A DNA stretch of 64,000 bases from Marinobacter sp. HL-58 (GCF_001314605.1 NZ_LIHP01000004.1:434001-498000); one strand, 5' to 3'. Positions 42,844 through 52,642 are shown, counted from the stretch's first letter. Notes: generated from the sequence alone by a model not told the origin. A program made the numbers and translations.

Positions 42844-43776
42844 TCACTGCTCGCGGTCGATTATCTCCATGACCCGTTCCGCCAGCTCATCAGGACTGAA
42901 TTTGGCCATGAAATCGTCTGCGCCTACTTTCTGCACCATGGCCTTGTTGAACACGCCACTGAGCGAAGTATGCAGCATGATGTACACGTCCCGGATGGCA
43001 GGATCATTTTTGCATCGGGTGACAAGAGTGTACCCATCCATCTCGGGCATTTCGACATCGGATATGATCAGCGACAGATGATCAGCGGCACGGGAGCCAT
43101 CCGCGGTGATTTCCCTGAGGTAATCGTAGGCCTGTTTGCCATCGTTCCGGGTTACCACCTCCATGCCTATGGCGATCAGGCACCGTTCAATCTGCCGACG
43201 CGCAACCGCAGAATCATCCACCACCAGTACCGGCAGATGGCCCGGTGCCCGCTCTGCACTCCGGGAGCGCACCTCCTCCCCCACGTCCTGTTCCAGTGGT
43301 GACACTTCGGAGAGGATTTTCTCCACATCAATGATCTCGACAATCCGGTCATCAATGCGGGTTACCGCAGTCAGGTAAATGTCCTTCCCTGTACCCTTGG
43401 GCGGCGGCAGTATGTCTTCCCAGTTCATGTTCACGATGCGGTCAACACCGCCGACCAGGAATCCCTGGGTCTTACGGTTGTATTCAGTGATGATCACAAA
43501 GCAGTTTGCCATCTCTTCCCGGGGAATACCCGGGAGCCGTATCGACATGGCGAGATCAATGATCGGTATGGTTTCTCCGCGAATGTGCGCCACGCCGCAC
43601 ACCATGGAACGGCTCTTCGGTATGGAAGACAGCTTGGGGCACTGAAGCACTTCCTTGACCTTGAACACGTTGATGCCATAAACCTGCTGCCCACGAAGCC
43701 GGAACAGCAGGAGCTCCAGACGGTTCTGCCCCACCAGCTGGGTGCGCTGATTTACACTGTCCAATACCCCTGCCAT
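42844..43776 (-). CDS. cheV: chemotaxis coupling protein CheV
   Basis: 310 residues from the ATG at 43776, which has GGAGAAGAG upstream; the longer frame to 43818 lacks one. CheW-like domain to about 155 (INVFKVKEVLQCP) and a receiver domain at the end (VLVVDDSAVARRQ, phospho-acceptor Asp in LIISDVEMPEMDG, Lys near FMAKF). Couples receptors to CheA and is tuned by phosphorylation. Confidence 0.93.
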   Translation of the reverse strand: MAGVLDSVNQRTQLVGQNRLELLLFRLRGQQVYGINVFKVKEVLQCPKLSSIPKSRSMVCGVAHIRGETIPIIDLAMSIRLPGIPREEMANCFVIITEYNRKTQGFLVGGVDRIVNMNWEDILPPPKGTGKDIYLTAVTRIDDRIVEIIDVEKILSEVSPLEQDVGEEVRSRSAERAPGHLPVLVVDDSAVARRQIERCLIAIGMEVVTRNDGKQAYDYLREITADGSRAADHLSLIISDVEMPEMDGYTLVTRCKNDPAIRDVYIMLHTSLSGVFNKAMVQKVGADDFMAKFSPDELAERVMEIIDREQ

Positions 43777-43975
43777 CGTCTCTTCTCCTGCTCGGAACAA
43801 CCTGCTGCCGGCACGCATCTTGCTGCGTTCGTGTCAGGCGCAATCCGGCACGGTAAATATGCCGGTTTATTGACTCTCTGGTTGAGCTTAACGGCCGGAT
43901 TGGGAAATCCTTAGGAATTTCCCGAATAACGGGGCCTTGCCCGACTTATTGACAGCATAGGACAAACTGCGGCGT

Positions 43976-44680
43976 ATGCGCATTACCAATTTCGTTATTG
44001 CACTGCTAATGTCTACCCTCGCAGGCACTGCCGTGGCCGCCAAAACCACGGCGGAACAGATATACAGCGCCGCCGGAGAGTTTCTGGATACCTTCGCCGA
44101 GGAACAGGCCCTGGAGGGGTTTTCCGTGATGCATGATATCGGCAAACTGGACGCCCGCCTGTCCCTGGCCACCTGTGATAACCCGCTGGACGTGTCGTTC
44201 AGTGGAGACCCCTGGAAAACCACGCAACCGTCACTCCTGGTTTCCTGCAAGGGAGGCCGGCCCTGGCGAATGTTCCTGCCGGTGTCTGTCACCATTACCG
44301 GAGACGCCATGGTAGCCGCCCGCACCCTCGGCAGGGGCGAAAGGCTGACGGAAAGTGCGGTGAAAACCGACTCGGTGGTGGTCAACTCCACCCGGCGCGG
44401 GGCAATCACCAGTGAAGACCAGTTGATCGGCATGGAAATGCGGCGGGGTGTTAACGCCGGCACCGTATTCACTCCTGATCTGCTACTGACACCCGCCGCA
44501 ATAGAACGGGGAGATCATGTTATTATCAGCGCCCGCAGCGGCAATTTTTCCGTTAACTCCCGGGGCAAGGCCCTGGCCAGCGGAGGCATCGGGGAACAGG
44601 TTCTGGTGGAGAACCTGTCATCGTCCCGAACCGTTCGCGCCCGGGTGACAGCACCTGGCCATGTCGAGATTCCCATGTAA
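43976..44680 (+). CDS. flgA: flagellar P-ring assembly chaperone FlgA
   Basis: 234 residues with an N-terminal signal peptide ending near AGTAVAA. SAF-type domain follows (VVAARTLGRGERLTESAVK; EMRRGVNAGTVFTPDLL), and the C-terminal part matches FlgA (ISARSGNFSVNSRGKALASGGIG in segments). Periplasmic chaperone for P-ring formation. Divergent from cheV, upstream of flgM. Confidence 0.93.
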   Translation: MRITNFVIALLMSTLAGTAVAAKTTAEQIYSAAGEFLDTFAEEQALEGFSVMHDIGKLDARLSLATCDNPLDVSFSGDPWKTTQPSLLVSCKGGRPWRMFLPVSVTITGDAMVAARTLGRGERLTESAVKTDSVVVNSTRRGAITSEDQLIGMEMRRGVNAGTVFTPDLLLTPAAIERGDHVIISARSGNFSVNSRGKALASGGIGEQVLVENLSSSRTVRARVTAPGHVEIPM

Positions 44681-44698
44681 TGCCCGCAACCGGGCATT
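44679..44698 (+). terminator. hairpin after flgA
   Basis: Eight pairs (AATGCCCG/CGGGCATT) around CAAC, starting in the stop codon; only a short T-rich tail (TCT). Confidence 0.65.
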
Positions 44699-44777
44699 CT
44701 CTGGCCGCCTGCCGGCAAGGCTTTGCCGCCACCGGGACAAATGACTGACTTGTAATCTCCGCCATGTAAAAATTTGC

Positions 44778-44804
44778 TAAAGAAATGTAAAGCCATGCCG
44801 ATAG
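44778..44804 (+). promoter_or_regulatory. sigma-28 (FliA) promoter of flgM
   Basis: TAAAGAAA, eleven bases, then GCCGATAG, against the known consensus TAAAGTTT-N11-GCCGATAA: the -10 element differs at one base and spacing is exact. It lies 58 bases before flgM, which is classically sigma-28 dependent. Confidence 0.85.
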
Positions 44805-44862
44805 ACAGGTATGAAACTCGTGGAGCCGCCCAATGCGGACGATCAGCTAAGCAGGTAACGTT

Positions 44863-45189
44863 ATGTCAGTTGACTTTAATGGAATAGGCCCAGGCCAGGT
44901 CAACACCCAGAAAACCACGGCCGACAAGTCTTCCGGTACACAGAATACCCAGCCTTCCGCAGGGGAGCAGGCGAAAACCCAGGCGCAAAGTGCCCGGGGT
45001 GAGAATGTTAACCTGAGCAGCCAGGCCAAAGACCTGAAGCAGCTTGAACAGAAGCTGGGCAACTACCCGGAGATGGACGACGAGCGCATTGAGCAGATCC
45101 GGACGGCCCTGGAAAATGGTTCCTACAAGATCGACGCCGAGAAGCTGGCCCAGAAAATGCTTGAAATGGATGAAAGCATTTTCGGGTGA
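44863..45189 (+). CDS. flgM: anti-sigma-28 factor FlgM
   Basis: 108 residues. Disordered N-terminal half rich in Gln, Thr and Ser, and the conserved C-terminal helix region (ENVNLSSQAKDL; IDEERIEQIRTALENGSYKID pattern) that binds FliA. Holds late flagellar genes off until the hook is finished. Followed after seven bases by flgN. Confidence 0.93.
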   Translation: MSVDFNGIGPGQVNTQKTTADKSSGTQNTQPSAGEQAKTQAQSARGENVNLSSQAKDLKQLEQKLGNYPEMDDERIEQIRTALENGSYKIDAEKLAQKMLEMDESIFG

Positions 45190-45196
45190 GTAAATC

Positions 45197-45667
45197 ATGG
45201 CCGCAATTGATGAACTGAAAGATCTTCTTGCCGGGGATATCCGCCAGCTGGACACACTGGCGGACCTTCTGAACCAGGAAAAAACCTGCCTTTCCAGCTC
45301 TGACATCCGCAAGCTCGAAACGTTGACCGGCGAAAAAAACCGGTTGCTGGAACAGATTCGCGAGAGTGCAAAACGGAAAATCCGGTTACTGGTTGCCATG
45401 GGCTTTCGCCCTGACAGCGGCGACCCTTCCCGCTTTATACGCAGTGCCGGTCTGCCTGAGCTGCTGGCACTCTGGGAGCAAGCCGACCAGCGCCTGCGGC
45501 ACTGCCAGGAAATGAACCAGACCAATGGCAGAGTGATCAGCCATCTCCAGAAACGCCTCTCCCGCCTGACCGATATCTTCCGTGGTGTTGCCGGACACCA
45601 GAAACTCTATGGTGCCCAGGGAGAACAGAAAGCCGTGTCCCACAGCACCATTCTTGCCAGCGCGTAA
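45197..45667 (+). CDS. flgN: flagellar export chaperone FlgN
   Basis: 156 residues, helical throughout, with the FlgN layout (LLNQEKTCLSSSDIRKLETLTGEKNRLLEQI, split here by position). Chaperone for hook-filament junction proteins. Second gene behind the sigma-28 promoter. Confidence 0.88.
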   Translation: MAAIDELKDLLAGDIRQLDTLADLLNQEKTCLSSSDIRKLETLTGEKNRLLEQIRESAKRKIRLLVAMGFRPDSGDPSRFIRSAGLPELLALWEQADQRLRHCQEMNQTNGRVISHLQKRLSRLTDIFRGVAGHQKLYGAQGEQKAVSHSTILASA

Positions 45668-45681
45668 GACCGTAACCTGAG

Positions 45682-45708
45682 CTACACCCGCAATATCAGC
45701 GGGTGTAG
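45682..45708. terminator. hairpin between flgN and the MshEN-like gene
   Basis: Ten perfect pairs (CTACACCCGC with its complement) around a 7-base loop. It includes the stop codon of the minus-strand gene and can serve both converging units. Confidence 0.7.
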
Positions 45709-46415
45709 ATGGTCATCTGTGAGTCAGGATGGAAACGGATGTTATCGATGGTAACGTTGCCCATGGACGGCCCCTGGCTGCCACTCACCCTGATATTGTC
45801 CATCCGGATCTGTTCGATCCGCTCGGGAAACGCCATCCTGACGCCTCCATCTGCCAGCACTTCATAACGAGGCTCATTGTCTGCATAGTGCACTCCTGCA
45901 ATGGTCAGATCCGAATCCAGGAAATTCAGCACAGGCACAAAAATATTGGTGGTCAGCTTGAGACCCTCGATAACGTCAGGCTCGGCATCCCCGTTCATGG
46001 CGGATACATGGGCAATCCGGTCCACCAGGGTCTGATCCCCCTGCCCCGAAACGCCGGCCAGTTCTTCGTCATTCATCGGTGCGAAACCGGAACGCTCGTA
46101 GAGCTGGCCCGCCTCCGAAAGGTCCCTTGAGTCGCTGGCACTGTTCCCCGCCGCGAAGCTTACCAACGGCTGAAACGGCAGAACTGCCATGGTTACCAGG
46201 GCCGCGGCATTGCGATAACGGGATTGATGCCGGAGAACCCGGTGAAGCTCCCGCTCGGTAATCCACCCGCACTGGACAAACACTTCACCCAGGCGCTGCC
46301 CTGTTTCCTGCTGCAGGCGCAGGCCCTCATCAAGCTGGCTCTCGGAAAGGTAACCCCGGTTGATCAGCAACCGGCCAAGGCGGGATTTTTCTTCGAAACC
46401 CTGACGGATTTTCAC
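45696..46415 (-). CDS. protein with GspE/MshE N-terminal-like domain and DELxGVSGQ motif
   Basis: 239 residues from the GTG at 46415, which has GGAGG six bases in front; the longer frame to 46550 lacks a site. Residues 8-65 form a MshEN/GspE-N-like module (LGRLLINRGYLSESQLDEGL, then LGEVFVQCGWITERELHRVL). A hydrophobic segment follows (AALVTMAVLPFQPLVSFAAG). Then comes NDEELAGVSGQ, a motif found at the mature N-terminus of DUF6160-like surface proteins, and a beta-rich end. The join of a usually cytoplasmic module to an exported part is odd. It may bind cyclic di-GMP; not proven. Confidence 0.65.
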   Translation of the reverse strand: MKIRQGFEEKSRLGRLLINRGYLSESQLDEGLRLQQETGQRLGEVFVQCGWITERELHRVLRHQSRYRNAAALVTMAVLPFQPLVSFAAGNSASDSRDLSEAGQLYERSGFAPMNDEELAGVSGQGDQTLVDRIAHVSAMNGDAEPDVIEGLKLTTNIFVPVLNFLDSDLTIAGVHYADNEPRYEVLADGGVRMAFPERIEQIRMDNIRVSGSQGPSMGNVTIDNIRFHPDSQMTIYTR

Positions 46416-46620
46416 GATTTGCCTCCACTGTAATCTCTGTGATTGCCGTACAACCTGGCCCGGTCTGAACACATCAGCTCCCCTGATGTGGTAAAAAGGG
46501 TAGTTGATCCCCATTAACTGCACATGGAATCCGGCCGACCTCGCCGCCAATATCTGCTAATATCCGGCCTCAGGCCGAGGTCATCAGAGTATGGCAGCAA
46601 GCCACTCCGGAGTTATCAAC

Positions 46621-47253
46621 GTGAGCCAGTATAGAATGACAAATCCCGTTAAACCGTTTCGATATGTGATGCAGATCGTTCTCTGTGTAACCCTGATGCT
46701 CGGCGTCGCCTCTTCCCTGGCTGCCCGGGAGCGCTCCAATGAGTTGCCACAGGTGATCATCGAAACCAGCGAAGGGGTGATCGAGGTTACTCTGCGCCCC
46801 GACATTGCACCGGAAACCGTGGAAAACTTCCTCACCTACGTGGAAAACGGGTTCTACGAAGGCACCATCTTTCACCGCGTTATCCCCGGATTCATGATCC
46901 AGGGCGGCGGATTCGATGACGCCCTGAACCAGAAACAGACCCGGGATCCGGTCCGTAACGAAGCAAAGCCCACCGCCAAGAACCTGCGGGGCACCATTGC
47001 CATGGCCCGCACCAGTGCGCCTGACTCCGCCACGTCCCAGTTCTTCATTAACCTGGCGGACAACGGCTTTCTGGATGCCGGTGTTCGCGGGCCCGGCTAT
47101 GCCGTATTCGGCAAGGTCAGCGGCGGTATGGGTGTCGTGGACGCCATCGCCGGCAAAAAAACCGGTCAGTCCGGTGGTATGGCCGATGTGCCACAAGAGC
47201 CCATCGTCATTCGCAGTGTTTCCCTCAGGAAGGCCGACACCGACACACAGTAG
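46621..47253 (+). CDS. cyclophilin-type peptidyl-prolyl isomerase
   Basis: 210 residues from the GTG at 46621, eight bases after CCGGAG; ATGs at 46591 and 46636 are alternatives. An N-terminal hydrophobic stretch (MQIVLCVTLMLGVASSLAA) looks like a signal peptide, so it is periplasmic. Cyclophilin core: FHRVIPGFMIQGGGF, RGTIAMARTSAPDSATSQFFINL. Speeds proline isomerisation during protein folding. Confidence 0.9.
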   Translation: MSQYRMTNPVKPFRYVMQIVLCVTLMLGVASSLAARERSNELPQVIIETSEGVIEVTLRPDIAPETVENFLTYVENGFYEGTIFHRVIPGFMIQGGGFDDALNQKQTRDPVRNEAKPTAKNLRGTIAMARTSAPDSATSQFFINLADNGFLDAGVRGPGYAVFGKVSGGMGVVDAIAGKKTGQSGGMADVPQEPIVIRSVSLRKADTDTQ

Positions 47254-47273
47254 CAACAGAGTGGCAGCACACA

Positions 47274-49190
47274 GTGACAACGGACATCACCAGATCACCC
47301 TCCATTGAAACGGCCGTCATTGAGTGGCGTGACGGTGTTCCCTGTTCCACCCGCTTTGACGATGTCTATTTCAGCCGTGATGATGGTCTGGAAGAATCCC
47401 GGCATGTGTTTGTCAACCACAACAACCTGGCTGAACGATTTTCCAGGGTCCCCGCCGGTGGCAGCTTTGTCATCGCCGAAACGGGGTTCGGGAGCGGGCT
47501 GAATTTCCTTGCTGCATGGCAAACCTGGGAAGCGTCAAACCCCGGCGACCAAGCGTGCCTGCATTTTGTTTCCGCCGAGCGTTATCCCCTTACCCGGGAA
47601 GATCTCCGCCAGGCCCTTTCCCTTTGGCCGGAACTTGGCCAGTATGCTTCCCGGTTGCTTGAATGCTATCCACCACCGGTGCAGGGAGCCCACCGCCTGA
47701 TTTTCGCCGGAGGGCGCGTACGGTTGACACTGTACTTTGGCGATGTCCTTGAAGCCTGGCGGGAACTGGACTTCCGGGCCGATGCCTGGTTCCTGGATGG
47801 TTTTGCGCCTGCCAGGAATCCCGGCATGTGGGAAGAGGCCGCAATCACGGCCCTCAGGCACCACAGCGGCCCCGGAACCACCATGGCAACGTTCACCGCT
47901 GTCGGGGAAGTTCGGAGACTGCTGACGAAAGCCGGTTTTACCATGCGCAAGACCCCCGGTTTCGGGCGCAAACTGGAGATGCTGGCCGGCGAGCTCCCCA
48001 CAACACCAGAGCAGGTCGGCGGCAACACTCCGGAAGCCCCCCGGTCCATTGCCATCATTGGTGCCGGTATTGCCGGTAGCCTGTTAGCCCGTAATCTGGC
48101 CGAGCGCGGGCTGGAGGTGACACTGATCGACAAGGAGCCGGAGGCCGGAACCGCAGCCTCGGGGAATCTACAAGGCGCCCTGTACGTGAAACTGGGCGTT
48201 GAGTTCAACGACCAGGCGAAACTTGGCCTGAGCTCATTACTGTTCAGCCAACGCTATTACGCCCGGGCCGGCGGACGCTACTGGCACCCTACCGGTCTCA
48301 TCCAGCTGGCCTGCAGTGACGCAGAGGCAGACCGGCAGGCCCGCTTTATCGCTCGTAACGACTACCCTGAAGCCATACTCCGTGCCGTGGATGCCGCTGA
48401 AGCCTCCCGGCTGGCCGGCATTCCGCTGCAAAGCGGTGGCCTCTGGTTTCCGGGCAGTGGCTGGCTGGAGCCCGGCATGCTCTGCCGAAGCCATGTCGAT
48501 CACCCGCGCATACACCGCCGCTTCGGTTTTGATGTACACCGGCTCACACCCTGTAATGGCAAATGGCATATCGCAGGCAATGGTGAGTCGAATGTGATCG
48601 CTGACCGTGTGGTCATCTGCGCCGGCCATCTGACCCCGGGCCTGATTCCCCTACGCAGCGAATTCCGCCTCCGGACCATTCGCGGCCAGGTTTCCCACTT
48701 GCCAGAGTACTCGCTCAACAACCCGTCCGTGGTTCTCTGCGGGCCCGGATATATCAACCCCGCCCACCAAGGTATAGCGCTGACCGGTGCCACATTTGAT
48801 CTGCATGATCACTCTCCGGCACTGTCTGCCCAGAGCCATCAGGAAAACCTCTCGATGCTGTCTTCCATGGCCCCCTCGGCGCTCAGCAGCCCGACGGGCG
48901 GGATTGACCCGGCCCGGCTGGAAGGAAAAGTCGGTTTTCGCTGCACCACCCACGACTACCAACCGGTTGCCGGCCCCCTGACGGACCAGGCCGGCTGCGC
49001 CCTGGAAGGTATCGATCTGTTTACCGGGCTGGGCAGCAAAGGGCTGAGTTACGCCCCCCTGCTGGCGGAATACCTGGCGGATCGCATCACGAACCAGCCA
49101 CAGTGTCTGCCGGCTTCTCTGGCCAGGCGGGTGGCGACCCGTCGCTGCCATAGACAGGAAGCCCCTCGGTCGGAAACTATTGGCGCCTGA
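47274..49190 (+). CDS. mnmC: bifunctional tRNA modification enzyme MnmC
   Basis: 638 residues from a GTG. N-terminal methyltransferase half (VIAETGFGSGLNFLAAW; DAWFLDGFAPARNPGMW) and C-terminal FAD oxidase half starting near 260 (IAIIGAGIAGSLLARNLAERG; GLGSKGLSYAPLLAEYLA). It finishes the mnm5 modification of wobble uridine 34 in tRNAs for Lys, Glu and others. Confidence 0.95.
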   Translation: MTTDITRSPSIETAVIEWRDGVPCSTRFDDVYFSRDDGLEESRHVFVNHNNLAERFSRVPAGGSFVIAETGFGSGLNFLAAWQTWEASNPGDQACLHFVSAERYPLTREDLRQALSLWPELGQYASRLLECYPPPVQGAHRLIFAGGRVRLTLYFGDVLEAWRELDFRADAWFLDGFAPARNPGMWEEAAITALRHHSGPGTTMATFTAVGEVRRLLTKAGFTMRKTPGFGRKLEMLAGELPTTPEQVGGNTPEAPRSIAIIGAGIAGSLLARNLAERGLEVTLIDKEPEAGTAASGNLQGALYVKLGVEFNDQAKLGLSSLLFSQRYYARAGGRYWHPTGLIQLACSDAEADRQARFIARNDYPEAILRAVDAAEASRLAGIPLQSGGLWFPGSGWLEPGMLCRSHVDHPRIHRRFGFDVHRLTPCNGKWHIAGNGESNVIADRVVICAGHLTPGLIPLRSEFRLRTIRGQVSHLPEYSLNNPSVVLCGPGYINPAHQGIALTGATFDLHDHSPALSAQSHQENLSMLSSMAPSALSSPTGGIDPARLEGKVGFRCTTHDYQPVAGPLTDQAGCALEGIDLFTGLGSKGLSYAPLLAEYLADRITNQPQCLPASLARRVATRRCHRQEAPRSETIGA

Positions 49191-49250
49191 AGTTATCCAA
49201 TATCCGGCCGATAACCTGAAAAGGTCCTGTTATTACCGGAGCAAAGCATT

Positions 49251-49883
49251 ATGTCCATTCATGTCAGTGAACCCGGCCGACCGGTCGGTACGCGCCTGCC
49301 GGAAGTATTCCGCGGCCGCCGCGTGGGCGACGTATCAGAACTGACGGAATCCCATCGAATTGATGTCAGCCACAGCGAGGCCACTGACGCGGAGTTCCAG
49401 CAGGCGGCCCGGTCAGGGCGGCATCGTGCGCTTGAAGAATATGGTGCAGCGGCAGCAGGGGAACCCAAGGAGCGGCGGGCCTATCTTCCGGTATCGCAGA
49501 TATGCACACCGGCGCTGTTCTCCCTGCCCGCCAATGCCACGGTTGCTGATGCGCTGGATACCATGGAAGACAATGGCGTTAATCACATAGTCATTTCTGC
49601 GGAAGGCAATGTTGCCGGGCTGGTGGACCTGCGATGGTTACTGGCCTGGCTCCATGAAACCAGCGCCAATACACCGGAGGCCAGTTTCGTGAATATCGAG
49701 TTGCCGGCGTTTCTTACCGCGTCTCCGGAGACCGATGCGCATCAACTCGCCAGGCTTATGCTGGCCCATCAGCTCAATGCTGCGCTGGTTATCGACGAAA
49801 CCGGCCACCCTGTCGGAATCGTGACCAGCACGGACTACGTGCGCCTCTATGCCAGCGCAGGACGGCATGAAGGCAGCGTATAG
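49251..49883 (+). CDS. two-CBS-domain protein
   Basis: 210 residues. A variable, charged N-terminal part of about 75 residues precedes two CBS domains (VADALDTMEDNGVNHIVI; ARLMLAHQLNAALVIDETGHPVGIVTSTDYVRL). CBS pairs bind adenine nucleotides. No effector domain is attached. Role unknown. Confidence 0.82.
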   Translation: MSIHVSEPGRPVGTRLPEVFRGRRVGDVSELTESHRIDVSHSEATDAEFQQAARSGRHRALEEYGAAAAGEPKERRAYLPVSQICTPALFSLPANATVADALDTMEDNGVNHIVISAEGNVAGLVDLRWLLAWLHETSANTPEASFVNIELPAFLTASPETDAHQLARLMLAHQLNAALVIDETGHPVGIVTSTDYVRLYASAGRHEGSV

Positions 49884-49897
49884 GATTGCCGCCCCGC

Positions 49898-52642
49898 TCA
49901 GTGCAGGGGCCGTCCCTCACCGGTAAACAATCGCACCTCCCAACGGTCTGACGTGGTACCGGATACTTTCACCAGGGCAACAATCTCGTCGTTCCGGTAG
50001 TTTTCAAGGCGGATGATCTCGGCGTTGTCGCTACCGAGCGACAACTGCTTTCGCCATTCCCGGCTCTCGTCTGTCTCGTCCTCATCATCATCTTCCCCGG
50101 TACTTTCGCGGAGGTGTATGCGGGCAAGAATTGGCTGAACCTGCGAGTTACCATCACTGGCAGCAAAGTTACCGTCTGTCCTTCCCGCCACCAACACGTC
50201 CCCGTCGTAGTCGGTGACCGCCTTGAGCACTTCTGTTGAGTTGTCGTCTCTGTCATTGAGGGTAAATCCGCGGGTTACGTCGCCGACAGCCGTGTAGGAA
50301 AGCAGGAATCCCGCCTGGCTATCCAGCTGGCTGCGTTCCAGTGCGCGCTCGCCGTCGTCTGAGCTCACCCGATATTCGCCGTCACTGTTGCCGAGCAGCC
50401 ACACGTTGTTATTACCGTAGATGCCGTCGGACAATGTCTCATTGCCTTCAGTACCACGCTGATTGACATTGATATCGCTATCGGAACTGCTGGCAACGAA
50501 GAAGAACGCATCCGTACCACCGTTATTGGGCTCCCCCCTGACCTGCCCGGCGGAGCTTCCAATCAGCAACGGGCTGCTGGTTTCAGTGCTGCCCCCGACC
50601 ACAGACTCACTGTCGCCTGCCGATCCAACCTGGCGGGTCCAGGCCACTTTCGGAGTCATCGAGTCACCGTCCACCACGGTATCGATTCGCTGGAGAAAAC
50701 TGTCGACATACCCCGCTGCAGATTCATCAGGCCACTGGCCGCTGGTCTCGCCTGCGTTGACGACAAAGCCGCTGTCGGAATCGATGCCGGTCCACCTGGG
50801 GACATCATCACCGGAAGTGCCCACAACCGTTTCCCATACCTGAACATAACTGTCCGGGTCCTCCGCGGTGTCAAAGAAGTACAGCAAGGTGTGCACATCA
50901 ATCCCGTTGCCGCCGGGGTCACCCGATGCGGTCTGATCGCTGCCGAACGACACCACGAATTCATAACGGGTGACATCATCACCACCCTCTTCCACCTCAC
51001 GCTCCGCAAAACCGATGACCGGCGTCGCATCCAGGCTCACGGAAGCATCCGAGAGCTGTTGCTCCACCAGCTCGCCTTTCTGGTTGTAGATACGGACCCA
51101 GGGGCGGTCTCCATCATCAGCACGGTAACCCGCCACGAATAGCCGGCCGTTGTGCCCGATGGCCGTATCCGTGGGAACAAATCCGCTGTCCACGCCTACC
51201 TCAAGAGCTGATGTCAGCTCGTTGATATTGACGCGAAGCTTGTCCGCATCTGCCGACGCTGCGAAATTCTCGCGCCCGGACTGGTAGCGTTCATCGAGGC
51301 CCAGCAGGATAAACCTGTCTTCCTCAAGACTGTTGCTATAGCTGTCCGGTATACGAATACGGAAACGGACCTCATCGGTGCCATCGTCGAATTCCAGAAC
51401 GTCGTTATCTTCCCAGTCACCGTCACTGTTACGGACTTCAACAAAGAAATCCTCCCCCAGAATGGCCTGGGAATCATCATCCTCGCCCAGTTTAACCTTA
51501 TAGGTGTCGTCCCGTTCCCCGCTGATCAGAGCCGCGTATTCCCGGGTGCCCCCCACATTCAGGGCGTCGCGGGTGCCGCCGGCCAGAGTTTCAAGACGTA
51601 CGGAAGGCTCATTATCCTGAATCCGCAACATTTCCCTGACCCCGGAATTGGAGCTTCCCAGCCCCGCGAGCCCCGAGCGTACCTCGGTAAGCCTCATGGC
51701 CAGGGTCTCCAGTGGCTCGGCCTCGGTATCTTCAATCACTTCCAGCCTTATGTAACATTCGGTGATGCCCGGCTCCAGGGTGATGACACCCCGCGAGAGG
51801 ATTCCGTCGTCGTCCGGCTGGTATTCGAGATAGGAAGGCACGGGCAGATCATCTTCGCTACCTGAGCCCAGGCCCACAATATCCTGGCCGATGATGGCTT
51901 CGTTATCGTTGGCGGCACTGTTGTCGCAACGCTGGTGCGGATCATCAAAACCCTCGTCACAACGTTCGGGGTCAAAACTCGAATCAAGCTCGAATGCCAC
52001 CGCCACCCGGGTCACCGAAGGCTGGTCCAGAAGAACCCGAACCAGAACCGGATAGGTATCCCTGGTGCGCTCTTCGGTTTTACTGACAGTGCCATCATCC
52101 GCGTAGACATTTGCCTCATAGGTATGACGGCCGGTTTCTTCCAGCTCCGGCACTTCGCAACGATTATCCCTTTCCTCGGGCGCGTCCGCCGCCTCGCCTT
52201 CGGTAAAATCCTCCACGGCCAGGCTGAGAACATTCTCCTGAACTTCTATTTCGAACGGCTGGGCTCCGGAAGCGCGGCCGTCATTGGCAACCAGGTTGAT
52301 GTTCTCTGTGGTGCCAAGATCATCCCGCCCGCGGCGGCCGCCTGTCAGGCCCGGGACACCACGCATGATGACGCCCTGCCGGGCCTTGTTGCTGATATCT
52401 TCAAGGGCCAGCCAGGACGGTGCGTTGGTCAGGGAATAATCGAGAATGTCATCACTGTCGAAGGCGCCGAAGTTATAAGAGTACTCAACCCCCAGATAGG
52501 CATCCGTCGGTGGTACACCAAGAATGGTCGGGTCATCCGCATCCCGTTCGGTTTTACAACCGCCGGCAGCAACAATCACCAGGGACAACAGGGCCAGGCA
52601 TCCGGCCCGGAGGAGAAAGCGGGGTAACGAATCGGCGCGCAT
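49898..52642 (-). CDS. large acidic surface lipoprotein
   Basis: 914 residues. Signal peptide with lipobox AAGGC near 25-29. After it come an Ig-like module typical of putative cadherin-like repeats (YNFGAFDSDDILDYSLTNAPSWLAL), one or two Calx-beta-like modules (TLEPGITECYIRLEVIEDTEAEPLETLAM), and a C-terminal half with repeated motifs like SBBP repeats (FVVNAGETSG; VLVAGRTDGNF; LGSDNAEII). Very rich in Asp and Glu, suggesting calcium binding on the cell surface. Possible adhesin or biofilm protein; function not known. Confidence 0.75.
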   Translation of the reverse strand: MRADSLPRFLLRAGCLALLSLVIVAAGGCKTERDADDPTILGVPPTDAYLGVEYSYNFGAFDSDDILDYSLTNAPSWLALEDISNKARQGVIMRGVPGLTGGRRGRDDLGTTENINLVANDGRASGAQPFEIEVQENVLSLAVEDFTEGEAADAPEERDNRCEVPELEETGRHTYEANVYADDGTVSKTEERTRDTYPVLVRVLLDQPSVTRVAVAFELDSSFDPERCDEGFDDPHQRCDNSAANDNEAIIGQDIVGLGSGSEDDLPVPSYLEYQPDDDGILSRGVITLEPGITECYIRLEVIEDTEAEPLETLAMRLTEVRSGLAGLGSSNSGVREMLRIQDNEPSVRLETLAGGTRDALNVGGTREYAALISGERDDTYKVKLGEDDDSQAILGEDFFVEVRNSDGDWEDNDVLEFDDGTDEVRFRIRIPDSYSNSLEEDRFILLGLDERYQSGRENFAASADADKLRVNINELTSALEVGVDSGFVPTDTAIGHNGRLFVAGYRADDGDRPWVRIYNQKGELVEQQLSDASVSLDATPVIGFAEREVEEGGDDVTRYEFVVSFGSDQTASGDPGGNGIDVHTLLYFFDTAEDPDSYVQVWETVVGTSGDDVPRWTGIDSDSGFVVNAGETSGQWPDESAAGYVDSFLQRIDTVVDGDSMTPKVAWTRQVGSAGDSESVVGGSTETSSPLLIGSSAGQVRGEPNNGGTDAFFFVASSSDSDINVNQRGTEGNETLSDGIYGNNNVWLLGNSDGEYRVSSDDGERALERSQLDSQAGFLLSYTAVGDVTRGFTLNDRDDNSTEVLKAVTDYDGDVLVAGRTDGNFAASDGNSQVQPILARIHLRESTGEDDDEDETDESREWRKQLSLGSDNAEIIRLENYRNDEIVALVKVSGTTSDRWEVRLFTGEGRPLH

